Of a stretch of DNA of 43,368 bases, positions 33,069 to 42,657 are shown piece by piece. Numbering within the stretch: position 1 is the stretch's first letter; every line of letters starts with the position of its first letter. The notes beneath the pieces are model-generated. The model had not been told where the DNA came from and searched no databases. It saw nothing but the letters and a program-made list of their open reading frames with translations. Location of the stretch: NCBI GenBank assembly GCA_028824295.1, contig JAPPED010000030.1, positions 1 through 43,368 of the forward strand, written 5' to 3'. A program made the position numbers and the translations under genes. The DNA is from Rhodospirillales bacterium (GTDB lineage Bacteria > Pseudomonadota > Alphaproteobacteria > TMED109).

Positions 33069-35711
33069 TCAGGCCGCTTGCGCCATGCGCCGCAGCACGG
33101 TGAGAAGGATTCCACCGTTTCGGAAATGTTCGGCCTCGTCCGAGGTGTCGACACGGCTACGGAGCTGGAACTCCTGCCGGCTGCCGTCGGCCCGCAACAC
33201 GGTCAGCTGCAGCCGGTCCCGCGGCTTGATGCCCCCATCCAAACCCGACACGTGAAACAGTTCCGTGCCGTCGAGGCCAAGGTCCTGACGCGTGACGCCG
33301 CTTTCGAACACGAGTGGCAACACGCCCATGCCGATCAGGTTGGTGCGGTGGATGCGTTCAAAGCTCTCCGCGATCACAGCCCGGATACCCAGTAGCCGCG
33401 TCCCTTTGGCAGCCCAGTCGCGGGACGAACCCGTTCCGTACTCCCGTCCGGCGATGACAATCAGCGGTACGTCGTCGACTCGATACCGCTCGGCAGCGGC
33501 GTAGACGGAGAGAAGCTCGCCGCTGGGCTGGTGCCGCGTGAAGCCTCCCTCGGTGCCCGGCGCGAGCTCATTCCGGATACGAATGTTGCCGAAGGTGCCC
33601 CGGAGCATGATTTCGTGGTTGCCGCGGCGAGCACCAAACGAGTTGAACTCGACCGGTCGAACCTGCCGCTCGCTAAGCCATTCCCCGGCGGGCCCGTCGG
33701 CCCGGATTGCACCGGCCGGCGAAATATGGTCGGTGGTCACGCTATCACCGAGCACCAGCAGGGCGCGGGCGTTGCGGACGTCACCCACTGGTGCGGGTTC
33801 AGGGGTCATGCCGTCAAAAAACGGTGGCCGCCGTACATATGTGGATTCGTCGTGCCAGTGGTACGTCGAGTCGCCGGTCGCGGCGATCGTCTGCCACGCT
33901 GCGGAACCTTCGAAAACCGCGCCGTAGCGGCGCCGAAACATCTCCGGCTTCAGCGACGTGGCAATGGTGGACTGGATGTCGGCGTTGTCCGGCCAGAGGT
34001 CCCTGAGGAAGACATCGTTGCCGTCGGGGTCGGTTCCGAGGGGCTCGCTCGTGAGATCAAGATCCATGGTCCCGGCGATTGCGTAGGCCACGACCAGCGC
34101 TGGCGAGGCCAGCCAATTTGCCCGGACGTTCGGATGGATTCTTCCTTCAAAATTGCGGTTCCCTGACAGGACAGCCGAGACGGTCAGGCCGTCCCCGTGT
34201 TCAATCGCCTCGACAATGGCGGAATCGAGCGGACCGGAGTTCCCGATGCAGGTGGTGCAGCCATAGCCGACGAGATGAAACCCCAATTCTTTCAGCGGTG
34301 TCGTGAGGTTCGCCGCGTCCAGATAGTCCGTCACCACTTGGCTTCCGGGTGCGAGACTCGTCTTGACCCAGGGCTTGCGATCCAAGCCCCGTTCCCGTGC
34401 CGCCTTCGCGAGCAGCCCGGCCGCCACCATGGCCGAGGGATTCGAGGTGTTGGTACAACTTGTAATTGCGGCTATGACCACGGAGCCGTTCGTGAGCGCG
34501 TAGCCGGTTCCGGACACCGGAACCGGCCGACCGGAAACGTCGGCCAGTTCGGCCATGGCTTGTTTCGCCGCGCGCAGGGGGACGCGGTCCTGCGGTCGTT
34601 TCGGACCGGCGATGCTGGACTCCACGGTGCCGAGGTCAAGCTCAAGCACGTCGGTGAATTCGGGGTCCGGGCCGTCAACGTCCTGCCAGAGGCCCTGTTC
34701 TTTGGCGTACCCTTCGACGAGACGGATCCGGTGGCGGTCACGGCCTGAAAGTTCGAGATAGCGCAGCGTCTCCTGGTCGACAGGAAAGAACCCGCAGGTG
34801 GCACCATATTCCGGCGCCATGTTCGCCAGGGTTGCGCGGTCGGCCAGCGGCAGGTCACGCACTCCGGAGCCGAAGAACTCAACGAACTTCCCGACCACGC
34901 CGTGTTCGCGCAGCATCCGCGTCACGGTCAATACGAGGTCCGTGGCGCCGGCCCCTTCGGGAAGCCGTCCTCTCAGGCGAACCCCCACGACGTCGGGCAC
35001 CAGCATCGAGATGGCATTACCGAGCATGGCGGCTTCGGCTTCAATTCCTCCGACGCCCCAGCCCAGAACCGAGAGTCCGTTGACCATGGTCGTATGGCTG
35101 TCAGTCCCCACCACAGTGTCCGGGTAGGCAACCTTCGATCCATCCTGTTCGCTGACCCACACAACCTGCGCTAGATGCTCGAGATTGACCTGGTGACAGA
35201 TACCGGTGCCCGGCGGTACGACCCGAAAGTTGTGGAACGCTCCCGCCCCCCAGCGCAGGAACTCGTAGCGCTCGCGATTGCGTTCGAACTCAAGATCAAC
35301 GTTCCGCGCGAAGGCGCTGTCGGCGGCAAACTGGTCGACCATGACGGAATGGTCGATCACGAGATCCACCGGAGTCTGCGGATTGATGCGCTCGACCGGG
35401 ATATTGACCGTCCGTGCAGCGTCCCGCATTGCTGCCAGGTCGGCCACGGCAGGTACGCCGGTGAAGTCCTGCATGAGGATACGCGCAGGACGAAATCCGA
35501 TCTCGCGCGGCTGTCCGGGTGTACCGTCGTTGGCCGCCAGCTTGACGAGAGCGGCGTGGTCGCCTTGCCGGAGCAGATTCTCCGCCAGCACCCGAAGCGA
35601 TCGGGGGAGATGCGCTATTTCCGGCAGCGCTGCCGCCGCCGCTGGCAGACTGTGGTAGCCGTACGACTCGCCGTCAATGACGAGAGTGCGAAGAGTCTCT
35701 TGCGTATTCAA
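33069..35711 (-). CDS. acnA: Aconitate hydratase A
   Basis: An 880-residue monomeric [4Fe-4S] aconitase/IRP-type enzyme interconverting citrate and isocitrate in the TCA cycle. The cluster ligands are Cys419 (TSCTNTSNPSAM) and Cys485 and Cys488 (GCTTCIGNSGPL), with the same spacing as E. coli AcnA. Substrate motifs include GTDSHTTMVNGL, the swivel-domain SRDWAAKGT and the early QDFTGVPAVADLAAMR. The likely start is TTG at 35711 with GAGAGG upstream. It is the last gene of the reverse-strand run, 40 bp after carD. Confidence 0.96.
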   Translation of the reverse strand: MNTQETLRTLVIDGESYGYHSLPAAAAALPEIAHLPRSLRVLAENLLRQGDHAALVKLAANDGTPGQPREIGFRPARILMQDFTGVPAVADLAAMRDAARTVNIPVERINPQTPVDLVIDHSVMVDQFAADSAFARNVDLEFERNRERYEFLRWGAGAFHNFRVVPPGTGICHQVNLEHLAQVVWVSEQDGSKVAYPDTVVGTDSHTTMVNGLSVLGWGVGGIEAEAAMLGNAISMLVPDVVGVRLRGRLPEGAGATDLVLTVTRMLREHGVVGKFVEFFGSGVRDLPLADRATLANMAPEYGATCGFFPVDQETLRYLELSGRDRHRIRLVEGYAKEQGLWQDVDGPDPEFTDVLELDLGTVESSIAGPKRPQDRVPLRAAKQAMAELADVSGRPVPVSGTGYALTNGSVVIAAITSCTNTSNPSAMVAAGLLAKAARERGLDRKPWVKTSLAPGSQVVTDYLDAANLTTPLKELGFHLVGYGCTTCIGNSGPLDSAIVEAIEHGDGLTVSAVLSGNRNFEGRIHPNVRANWLASPALVVAYAIAGTMDLDLTSEPLGTDPDGNDVFLRDLWPDNADIQSTIATSLKPEMFRRRYGAVFEGSAAWQTIAATGDSTYHWHDESTYVRRPPFFDGMTPEPAPVGDVRNARALLVLGDSVTTDHISPAGAIRADGPAGEWLSERQVRPVEFNSFGARRGNHEIMLRGTFGNIRIRNELAPGTEGGFTRHQPSGELLSVYAAAERYRVDDVPLIVIAGREYGTGSSRDWAAKGTRLLGIRAVIAESFERIHRTNLIGMGVLPLVFESGVTRQDLGLDGTELFHVSGLDGGIKPRDRLQLTVLRADGSRQEFQLRSRVDTSDEAEHFRNGGILLTVLRRMAQAA

Positions 35712-35751
35712 CGGGCCCTCTCCGGCGCCGGATCTCGGCTGTTACGAGGCT

Positions 35752-36888
35752 TCAGGTTGCCCTTCGCAGCACGCCTTCCAGCCGCTGCGCGGCCTTTTCC
35801 TCGGTCAGGTTCTTTTCAGCAGCGGCCAGCTCCCGGGAAAACCGGTCGAGGGCGTCCTTGTAGAGTTCACGTTCACTGAACGACTGCTCGGGGCCGTCCG
35901 GGGCCCGATACAAGTCTCGCAGGACCTCCGCGATCTGCACGAGGTCTCCGGAATGCAGTTTGCTTTCGTAGTCTTGGGCGCGCCGGCTCCACATGGTGCG
36001 GGAAATCCGGGCGGGCTTCTTCAGCGTGTTGGTAGCCGCTTGGATCTGGGACTTGTTGCTGATTGGCCGGAGCCCCAGCTCCTGCAGACGGGTTACAGGA
36101 ATCTTCAGTCGGGCCATTTCGCGGCCATACGCAATCGTGATCAGCTCCAGCGTTTCGCCGCCCAGCGACTGTTTCTCCAATCCGACTACCCTACCTGGCC
36201 CGTGCGAGGGATGAACAACCCAATTACCGTTCTTGAAACCTTCCGGTCGCGGCGAGGCGCGTTTCCGTGCGGCCGGCCGTTTCGGCTTTGGGTCCGGTTT
36301 GGGCTTGGCTGCAGCCGCGGTCGTCACGGCATTAGCCGCTTGGCCCGCAGCAGCTTCCTTCTTGCTCGCAGCCTTCGGAGCGTCATCCGCACCAACGCGA
36401 GTCGCCGGCGCGGCCGCGCCACTGCTCTCGGCCTTCGAAGCGGCGGTCTTACGGGCGGTCTTGGCCGGGGATGTCGATCTCGGGGCAGCTTTCGTTTTCG
36501 CCGCGACCTTCGTTTTCGGCGCAGCCTTCGCCTTGGCCGGCGCCTTGGCTTTGGGCGGTGCCTTGGCCTTTTTGGCGGTGTCGGTCGCGGCCTTGCTGGG
36601 TTTGGCTGACGTCGATGGTGCAGCCGCCGCCTTGGCCTTCGACTTGGACGGTGTTGCCGCCTTGGCGGCGCCAGCGCCCTTCGACCGTGATGCCGTCTTC
36701 GCGGTTGCCTTCGGGGCAGTCTTGGCGCTCTTCGTGGTCGCTGCCGTTGACTTGCGATCGGTGCGGTCAGCTGGCGTCTTCGCCGAACGTTGGGTGGTGG
36801 ACGTCGACTTGGAAGCAGTTGGCGGATTGCGCCGCGCCTTGGCGGATTTCGACTTGGACGAGGATGTCTTCGATGCGGTGGCGGTCAT
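35752..36888 (-). CDS. CarD-family RNA polymerase-binding regulator with N-terminal histone-H1-like tail
   Basis: A 378-residue protein. Residues 1-~214 are low complexity, rich in Lys, Ala, Pro, Thr and Ser, with tracts such as KAPPKAKAPAKAKAAPKTK resembling histone H1/HupB tails. Residues ~217-378 form a standard CarD/CdnL domain: NWVVHPSHGPGRVVGLEKQ, LELITIAYGREMARLKIPV and the helical DNA-binding part with SRTMWSRRAQDYESKLHSGD, where a Trp normally wedges into the promoter. CarD proteins bind the RNA polymerase beta subunit and stabilise open complexes. Typical alphaproteobacterial CarD is ~165-180 residues, so this is double length. It lies between fdxA and acnA. Confidence 0.9.
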   Translation of the reverse strand: MTATASKTSSSKSKSAKARRNPPTASKSTSTTQRSAKTPADRTDRKSTAATTKSAKTAPKATAKTASRSKGAGAAKAATPSKSKAKAAAAPSTSAKPSKAATDTAKKAKAPPKAKAPAKAKAAPKTKVAAKTKAAPRSTSPAKTARKTAASKAESSGAAAPATRVGADDAPKAASKKEAAAGQAANAVTTAAAAKPKPDPKPKRPAARKRASPRPEGFKNGNWVVHPSHGPGRVVGLEKQSLGGETLELITIAYGREMARLKIPVTRLQELGLRPISNKSQIQAATNTLKKPARISRTMWSRRAQDYESKLHSGDLVQIAEVLRDLYRAPDGPEQSFSERELYKDALDRFSRELAAAEKNLTEEKAAQRLEGVLRRAT

Positions 36889-36988
36889 GGGTCTCGGCTT
36901 CCGAATGGCGGATCAAACCGGTCGGCGGAACGGGGGCCGGTCGTACGGGCCGGGACGGCTTGCCCAGACGTTGGGATCCGGACCCGCA

Positions 36989-37330
36989 CTAACCGGCTGA
37001 AGCGCCGGGATTCTTGCTGAAGAACTTCTCGTACTTTCCTTCCATTCCCTCATATGTCGGCCCGTCTTCGGGAGAGTCGCCTTTTCGAATGATGTTCGGC
37101 CAGACGTTCGAATACTCGGTGTTCAAATCGAGCCATTTTCTCGCCTCGTCCTCACTGTCGGGAAGAATGGCTTCGGTCGGGCATTCCGGTTCGCACACCC
37201 CGCAATCAATGCACTCTTCGGGGTTAATCACCAGCATGTTTTCGCCTTCGTAGAAGCAGTCGACAGGACAGACTTCAACGCAGTCCATGTACTTGCATCG
37301 AATGCAGGCTTCGGTGACGACATAGGTCAT
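36989..37330 (-). CDS. fdxA: 7Fe ferredoxin FdxA
   Basis: A 113-residue ferredoxin with one [3Fe-4S] and one [4Fe-4S] cluster. Cys9, Cys17 and Cys50 fit the 3Fe site; Cys21, Cys40, Cys43 and Cys46 fit the 4Fe site; Cys12 and Cys25 are the usual extra cysteines. The C-terminal ~50 residues ([16 protein letters not shown]...) are the extension typical of Azotobacter FdI-type proteins. The ATG at 37330 follows GAGGA and overlaps the terB stop (ATGA). Possible electron partner of KorAB encoded upstream in the same direction. Confidence 0.96.
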   Translation of the reverse strand: MTYVVTEACIRCKYMDCVEVCPVDCFYEGENMLVINPEECIDCGVCEPECPTEAILPDSEDEARKWLDLNTEYSNVWPNIIRKGDSPEDGPTYEGMEGKYEKFFSKNPGASAG

Positions 37331-37821
37331 GGACAATCCTCGGTCGGCTTGGAATGGTCTGGTAGCGATGCGACCGCGCGTCTCCGGGCTTCGCCCCGGG
37401 CGCGATCCGGTACGTGCAAGAGTCCGGCGATCCGACGGACGAGCATGTCCTCGTAAGGATCGATCCGACCGTCGGCGCAGACCACGGACCATAACAGGTA
37501 GACGAGCTCGGTGCGAGCCTCGTCGTCCCAAGAATCGTTGATTGCGCGCGTGAATCGGTAGTACGACGAAGCCTCGTCACCGGCCGCCTTGCCCTGCTCC
37601 AGCAGCCGTTCCGCCGCCGGGCCGTCGAGTTCGAAGCGGCGCTGCAGCAGCGTCAGGATGGTCGATCGCTCCACTGGGTCGAATTGCTCATCCATCCCGG
37701 CCGCCTCGGCTAGGAGCGCCGCGCAGGCGATCTCCACGGGGCTGCCCTCTTCCGGTTCAGCAGCATTGTCGGCCTTGGGAAGAGATCCGGCGAGTGCTGC
37801 TCGAATACGGTCAAATAGCAT
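37327..37821 (-). CDS. TerB-like (tellurite resistance/DjlA N-terminal) family protein
   Basis: A 164-residue, all-helical protein. TerB features are the two acidic metal-binding turns, [12 protein letters not shown] and [11 protein letters not shown], in repeats of LLAEAAGMD and [10 protein letters not shown], and hydrophobic helices between. Isolated TerB-like proteins in proteobacteria bind metal or sit at the membrane; a direct role in tellurite resistance is not implied. Translation is coupled to fdxA (ATGA), a conserved-looking arrangement suggesting a role near iron-sulfur or redox metabolism. It starts 84 bp after pmbA. Confidence 0.83.
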   Translation of the reverse strand: MLFDRIRAALAGSLPKADNAAEPEEGSPVEIACAALLAEAAGMDEQFDPVERSTILTLLQRRFELDGPAAERLLEQGKAAGDEASSYYRFTRAINDSWDDEARTELVYLLWSVVCADGRIDPYEDMLVRRIAGLLHVPDRARGEARRRAVASLPDHSKPTEDCP

Positions 37822-37905
37822 GCTGCCCTTTGCACGTGATGATTCCGCGAAGTGTGAAAGGTGGGAGCGTCCACCCGGGGGTGTTGGAGTTAGGTCGAAT
37901 AGGAC

Positions 37906-39249
37906 CTAGATGCCAGCCACTGTCATGCCGTCGATACGAAGGGTGGGGGAGTCGATGCCCGTCCTGAACATGAGGTCGTCAGCGGGCGTCACGTTCCGAA
38001 ACATGTCGGTGAGATTGCCGGCGACGGTCACCTCGCTCACGGGATGGGTCTTCTCGCCGTTCTCAATCCAGTACCCGGTCGCCCCCCGGCTGTAGTCCCC
38101 GGTTACCAGATTGAAGCTCATTCCCAGCATTTCGGTGACGTAGAACCCGTTTCGGATATCGCTCAGCAGCTCTTCCGGCGTGACGGCGCCAGCCGCGAGG
38201 AACAGGTTGCTCGGGCCCGGCTCCGGCACGCCGCCCGGCGCCCGCGCGGCGGACCCGGTGGAGGAGAGGTTCAGTTTCCGCGCCGAGCGCGAATCAAGCA
38301 GCCAGGTCCGGAGTACGCCATCGTCGACGACCAGCCGCGACGCGACGGCAACGCCTTCGCCGTCGAACGGGCGGGATCGGTGCCCGAAGGGCCGCAGCGG
38401 ATCGTCCGTGATGTTGATGCCCTGCGGAAACAGGCGGCTCCCCATCCGATCCTTGAGGAACGTCGTGCCCCGCGCGACCGCAGTCCCGGAGATGGCCCGC
38501 GCCAGCAGAGACAGCAAGCCTGCCGCGACCCGCGGTTCGAACACCACGGGTACTTGGGCCGAGGGCGCCTTGCGGGGTTCCAGTCGGGCGACCGTCCGGG
38601 CGCCCGCGCGGCGGCCGACTTCGGCCGGATCCGTCAGGTCGGTCTGGCGCACGGCGCTGGAATAATCGTAGTCCCGCTCCATGCCCGTGCCGGTTCCAGC
38701 GACAACGCTCACCGACAGGGAGTGATGGGTGCGCCGATAGGCTGCGTCGAACCCGTCGCTGGCACTCAAGGTAAGTGTGGTGTCGGCTGCACCCGCGTGT
38801 CCGCCTTCGGTATTGGTAATTCCCTTGACCGCGAGCGCCGCTTCCTCCGCGGCGGCCGCCCACTCGCCGAGGGTCTCGGTGGTGGGAATGGCGGCATCGC
38901 TCAAGGGCACCGGCACCGGATCGGTGGGTCGGCTGCCCGCCTCGGGGAGGCCGGCATGCGGGTCTTCAGGCGTGACTCGGGCCATGGCGACAGCCCGTTC
39001 CACAAGCTCCGTCCGGGCGGCCTCGTCCGCGACATCAGACATCGCGACGGATGCCTGGCGTCCGCCAACGATCACCCGCAGCCCGGCCTGCAGGCTTTCA
39101 GAACGTTCGATCGATTCTGTTTCAGCCTTGCGCACCGACACGTCCAGTGCGGTGCCCGAGGCAATCAGGGCGTCTGCTTCGTCAGCGCCCGAACGGATGG
39201 CGGTCTCGACCAGTTGCGCAGCCAACGGGTGAGGGGAGACATGGGTCAC
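37906..39249 (-). CDS. pmbA: PmbA/TldE family metalloprotease subunit
   Basis: A 447-residue cytoplasmic protein of the TldD/PmbA family. E. coli TldE (PmbA) pairs with TldD to degrade unfolded peptides, process microcin B17 and degrade CcdA. The sequence contains RVIVGGRQASVAMSDV, VVFEPRVAAGLLSLLARAISG and GMSFNLVTGDYSRGATGYWIENGEKTHP (by parts). It lacks the HExxxH zinc motif of TldD, as expected for the TldE subunit. No tldD gene is in the window. Its ATG overlaps the previous gene's stop (ATGA). Confidence 0.93.
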   Translation of the reverse strand: MTHVSPHPLAAQLVETAIRSGADEADALIASGTALDVSVRKAETESIERSESLQAGLRVIVGGRQASVAMSDVADEAARTELVERAVAMARVTPEDPHAGLPEAGSRPTDPVPVPLSDAAIPTTETLGEWAAAAEEAALAVKGITNTEGGHAGAADTTLTLSASDGFDAAYRRTHHSLSVSVVAGTGTGMERDYDYSSAVRQTDLTDPAEVGRRAGARTVARLEPRKAPSAQVPVVFEPRVAAGLLSLLARAISGTAVARGTTFLKDRMGSRLFPQGINITDDPLRPFGHRSRPFDGEGVAVASRLVVDDGVLRTWLLDSRSARKLNLSSTGSAARAPGGVPEPGPSNLFLAAGAVTPEELLSDIRNGFYVTEMLGMSFNLVTGDYSRGATGYWIENGEKTHPVSEVTVAGNLTDMFRNVTPADDLMFRTGIDSPTLRIDGMTVAGI

Positions 39250-39638
39250 TCTGCTGCCTCGGGCAAAACCAGACGTACGTCATCGTTATAGAGCAGCAAT
39301 TCGCAGGTACAAGTCTTGCCCAGTTGGTTCCCGCGCCGCATCCGTTCGCAGCCCTCCATAGCTGCGCGGGCGGCGACCGGTTCGCCAGCCACCTGCCAGG
39401 CGTAGCCCAGGGCTTCGAAAATCCCCTCGTCCAGGAACGCTTCGTCCAGCGATCCCCAGGGAATGCACGCGGCACCCGCACGATTGGGCCGCAGCGTGTC
39501 GTAATCGATGCTCCAACTCAGCATGCTCCGCTTGAAGACCTCGATGAGCTGTGGGGTCGGGTCCGCTTGGACGGGGCTGACGAGACCCAGGGCCAGCAGC
39601 GATACGACAAGGATTGCCGGCAGTCTTCGGTGACACAT
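39246..39638 (-). CDS. Small secreted protein of unknown function in the kor operon
   Basis: A 130-residue protein with a clear signal peptide (LPAILVVSLLALGLVSPVQA, cleavage before DPTPQ). The mature part is ~105 residues with four cysteines (AACIPW, EGCERM, TCTCELL), suitable for two disulfides, and RAAMEGCERMRRG resembles a helical repeat segment. I do not recognise a family. Its start shares one base with the korB stop (TGATG) and its stop overlaps the pmbA start (ATGA), so it is made with both. A periplasmic protein in this position is unexpected. Confidence 0.75.
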   Translation of the reverse strand: MCHRRLPAILVVSLLALGLVSPVQADPTPQLIEVFKRSMLSWSIDYDTLRPNRAGAACIPWGSLDEAFLDEGIFEALGYAWQVAGEPVAARAAMEGCERMRRGNQLGKTCTCELLLYNDDVRLVLPEAAE

Positions 39639-40642
39639 CAGGGCGAGACTTTCCAGGTTGAGGTTCGGCGCAACAGGTCGGACAGAGGAAGATGGCCGCG
39701 CTCCTCCACTTGATCACGGACTTCCACTTCAAAGACTGGCCCTTCCTCCGCAAACAGGACGCCGACCGCGAGCGGCAGATCCGGGCCTTCCATAGTGGCG
39801 AGGAGCGTGGCCAAGGCTCGGTTCGACTGGTCGTGGACGAGAACTTCCTCCTCCGGCACGCCATCCGCACCGACCGACACGGCTTGGAGCGCGAACGCGT
39901 CGCGATCCAGGATCAGCCCTCGGTTCAGGTCCGGGCCAAAGCGCAGCGGCTCGCCGTGGACGACGTGAATCTGGCGTTCCGCCGCGACCGAACGCTCCGT
40001 GAAGTCGGCAAAGACCCCGTCGTTGTAGACGATGCAGTTCTGCAGAATTTCCACGAACGCAGTTCCGGCAAACGCATGGGCCGCGCTGAGCGTCGTCTGC
40101 AGTTCGGCGATGCGCGTGTCGATACCGCGGGCGATAAATCTCGCTCCGCTGCCCAGCGCGAAGCGGCAGGCGGACACGGGGTTCCCGACGGAGCCCGCCG
40201 GGGAGGAGGGCGTCACGGTGCCGATTCGCGACGTGGGCGAATACTGCCCCTTGGTCAGCCCGTAAGCTTCGTTGTTGAACAGCAGGACCTGGCAGTTGAG
40301 GTTGCGCCGCAACAGGTGCAGCAGATGGCCGGCACCGATCGAAAGGCCATCACCGTCGCCCGTCACCAGCCAAACATCGAGTTCCGGATTGGCCAGCTTG
40401 AGGCCGGTCGCGATCGCCGGGGCCCGGCCATGAATGGTGTGAAAACCGTACGTCGCGAGATAGTACGGAAGCCGCGCCGCGCAGCCGATACCGGAGACAA
40501 ACACGGTGTTCGACGGGTTCGCGTCAAGCCCCGCGAGCGTCTTCTGCACTGCTCGCAAGATCGCATAGTCACCGCAACCCGGACACCAGCGAACTTCCTG
40601 CCCGGATTCATAGTCCCGCGCAACTCGAACCGGGGCATTCAT
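39638..40642 (-). CDS. korB: 2-oxoacid:ferredoxin oxidoreductase beta subunit (KorB-like)
   Basis: A 334-residue thiamine diphosphate-binding subunit. Cysteines in WCPGCGDY (Cys20, Cys23) and SGIGCAARLPYY (Cys54), with a further one later, hold the [4Fe-4S] cluster. The ThDP motif is GDGDGLSIGAGHLLHLLRRN...NNEAYGLTKGQ (res. ~95-132). With the alpha subunit it decarboxylates a 2-oxoacid (probably 2-oxoglutarate) to the acyl-CoA and reduces ferredoxin; the reaction is reversible and used in reductive TCA metabolism. The start overlaps korA by four bases. Branched-chain or pyruvate specificity cannot be excluded. Confidence 0.92.
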   Translation of the reverse strand: MNAPVRVARDYESGQEVRWCPGCGDYAILRAVQKTLAGLDANPSNTVFVSGIGCAARLPYYLATYGFHTIHGRAPAIATGLKLANPELDVWLVTGDGDGLSIGAGHLLHLLRRNLNCQVLLFNNEAYGLTKGQYSPTSRIGTVTPSSPAGSVGNPVSACRFALGSGARFIARGIDTRIAELQTTLSAAHAFAGTAFVEILQNCIVYNDGVFADFTERSVAAERQIHVVHGEPLRFGPDLNRGLILDRDAFALQAVSVGADGVPEEEVLVHDQSNRALATLLATMEGPDLPLAVGVLFAEEGPVFEVEVRDQVEERGHLPLSDLLRRTSTWKVSP

Positions 40643-42519
40643 GAGACGGTCTTCGCCCGGCCTTCGATCGCAGCGACCAACTCATCGACCCGAAACGGCT
40701 TCCCGGTCACCTTGGGGAGACTTTCTGCATCGACCAGGAAGCGGTCCCGGAGCACGCGCACGAGCTGCCCGGAGTTGACCTCGGGCACCAGGATTCTCCG
40801 GTAAGACGCCAGCAGGTCACCGAGATTTGCAGGCAGGGGGTGCAGGTGGCGCAAGTGGATGTGCGCCGCAACGGTCCCCGTGCCCCGGCAGTGGGCAAGC
40901 GCCTCCCGCGCAACCCCGAACGTGGACCCCCACGTCACCACGCACAGCGAAGCGTCTTCGGGGCCCTCCGCCGTTGCAGGCGGCAGCGCGCACGCGACCC
41001 GGGCAACCTTGGCGATACGTGCGTCGTTCATGAGTTGGTGATTGTCGGGGTCATAGGAGATGCCGCCGCTTCCGGCGCTCTTTTCCAGCCCGCCGATTCG
41101 ATGCTCGAGACCGGGAGTGCCGGGCTTGACCCAGGCACGGGCCAACGTGTCGGGATCGCGGGCAAACGGCTCAAAGCCATCCGGGTCGGTCCGAAACTCG
41201 ACCGTTTCGGAACCTGGCAGCGCCGGCTCCGGCAGGCGCCAGGGTTCAGAGGTGCTCGCAATGAACGCGTCCGAAAGGATCATCACTGGCGTCATATGGC
41301 GGATGGCGATACCGGCGGCCTCGATGGCCGTCGTGTAGCAGTTGCTCGGGCTCTTGGGAGCCAGTACCACCAGGGGGGCTTCGCCATGGCGACCGTACAA
41401 GGCCTGTAGCAGGTCCGCCTGCTCTGTCTTGGTGGGCATGCCGGTCGACGGTCCGGCGCGCTGGGAGTTCACAACCACGAGCGGCAGTTCGACGGCGACC
41501 GCGAGGCCGAGTGCTTCGGCCTTGAGAGAGATTCCTGGCCCCGAGCTTGACGTGACGCCGAGCGCCCCTCCATAGGAGGCTCCGATCGCGGCACAAGCAG
41601 CACCGATCTCGTCCTCAGCCTGAAACGTCAAGACGTTGCGCCGGCGCATGGCCGACAGTTGGTGCAGCAAGGTGGATGCTGGCGTAATCGGATAGGCACA
41701 GAAAACGATGTCCAAACCGGTGCGTTCCGCTGCTGCAGCAAGGCCAAATGCCAGGGCTTCCGCGCCGGTGATCGTGCGGTACTCGCCCGGTGCCCAATCG
41801 TGCGGAGTCTCTCGCGTCTGCAAGAGATCAAGGCTGGGCAGCTCGGTGGTCTCTCCGTAAGCATGGCCGGCCTTCAACGCCGCGAGGTTCGCATTGCCGA
41901 CCGGCGTGTCGCCGAAGCGATTGCGAATCCAGTGCTCGGCCTCGGACGTGTCCCGATCCAGCAACCACAGCGTCAGGCCCACGGCCCACATGTTGCGGCA
42001 GCGCAGCGATCCCTTTTGGCCGAGATCAAACTCCTTGACCGCATCGATCGTGTGCCGCGTGATATCGGGAGTAAGCGCGCGAACCCCGTTCAGCGCTTCC
42101 GCTTCCAGCGGATTGTCGTCGTAGCCCGCTTTCTTCAGCGAGCGCGCAGTGAACGTGCCCGAATCGACGACGAGGAGGCCGTTGCGGTCGAGGTCGCTGA
42201 TGTTGGTTTTGAGAGACGCTGGATTGAAGGCAACCAGCACGTCCGGCGTGTCGCCCGGGGTGAGGACCTCGCCCTCTCCCACCCGCAATTGAAACGCGGA
42301 CACCCCGTACGTGGTTCCGGCGGGTGCCCGGATTTCCGCGGGGAAGTCGGGAAGCGTGGAAACACCCTTGCCGCCCAGGGCGGCGGCCATGGTGAGTCGC
42401 ATACCGGATAGCTGAATGCCGTCCCCGGAATCACCGGCAAATCGGACGACGATGCCGCCGGTACTCGGGGTCAGGTTGGCTGGAGGCTGCAGGGTCGTTT
42501 CTCTCAAGCGGAAGCGCAC
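40639..42519 (-). CDS. korA: 2-oxoacid:ferredoxin oxidoreductase alpha subunit with fused gamma domain (KorA-like)
   Basis: A 626-residue gamma-alpha fusion. The N-terminal gamma domain (res. ~20-200) starts with [20 protein letters not shown]. The alpha (pyrimidine-binding) domain begins near residue 250 with [19 protein letters not shown], then [34 protein letters not shown] and [39 protein letters not shown] (by parts), all hallmarks. No ferredoxin domain is attached, so a separate ferredoxin must accept electrons. The GTG start at 42519 is the first gene of the reverse run, divergent from folD by 138 bp. Confidence 0.92.
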   Translation of the reverse strand: MRFRLRETTLQPPANLTPSTGGIVVRFAGDSGDGIQLSGMRLTMAAALGGKGVSTLPDFPAEIRAPAGTTYGVSAFQLRVGEGEVLTPGDTPDVLVAFNPASLKTNISDLDRNGLLVVDSGTFTARSLKKAGYDDNPLEAEALNGVRALTPDITRHTIDAVKEFDLGQKGSLRCRNMWAVGLTLWLLDRDTSEAEHWIRNRFGDTPVGNANLAALKAGHAYGETTELPSLDLLQTRETPHDWAPGEYRTITGAEALAFGLAAAAERTGLDIVFCAYPITPASTLLHQLSAMRRRNVLTFQAEDEIGAACAAIGASYGGALGVTSSSGPGISLKAEALGLAVAVELPLVVVNSQRAGPSTGMPTKTEQADLLQALYGRHGEAPLVVLAPKSPSNCYTTAIEAAGIAIRHMTPVMILSDAFIASTSEPWRLPEPALPGSETVEFRTDPDGFEPFARDPDTLARAWVKPGTPGLEHRIGGLEKSAGSGGISYDPDNHQLMNDARIAKVARVACALPPATAEGPEDASLCVVTWGSTFGVAREALAHCRGTGTVAAHIHLRHLHPLPANLGDLLASYRRILVPEVNSGQLVRVLRDRFLVDAESLPKVTGKPFRVDELVAAIEGRAKTVS

Positions 42520-42657
42520 CGGCCGTGCGGAACCGCGTGTGGGGTGGGACAGTCGAGGAAGCCTGTAAAAAAGGATACAGTATGTGGCCCCGCAGGCACG
42601 TCAACGGGTGGATGCCGCCCGCAACGCTGTCGCCGCCTTCCGTCTGAGTCTGTGTCC

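Noticed and set aside
36233..37000. 255-codon forward frame rich in Ala/Leu/Phe that looks like a membrane protein
   Set aside because: It is the mirror of the Lys/Ala-rich tail of carD; the reverse complement of AAG/GCC codons produces Leu/Ala/Phe-rich pseudo-helices.
37327..37821. Tellurite resistance locus
   Set aside because: Only a single TerB-like gene is present; terC, terD, terZ and related genes are absent, so resistance is not supported.
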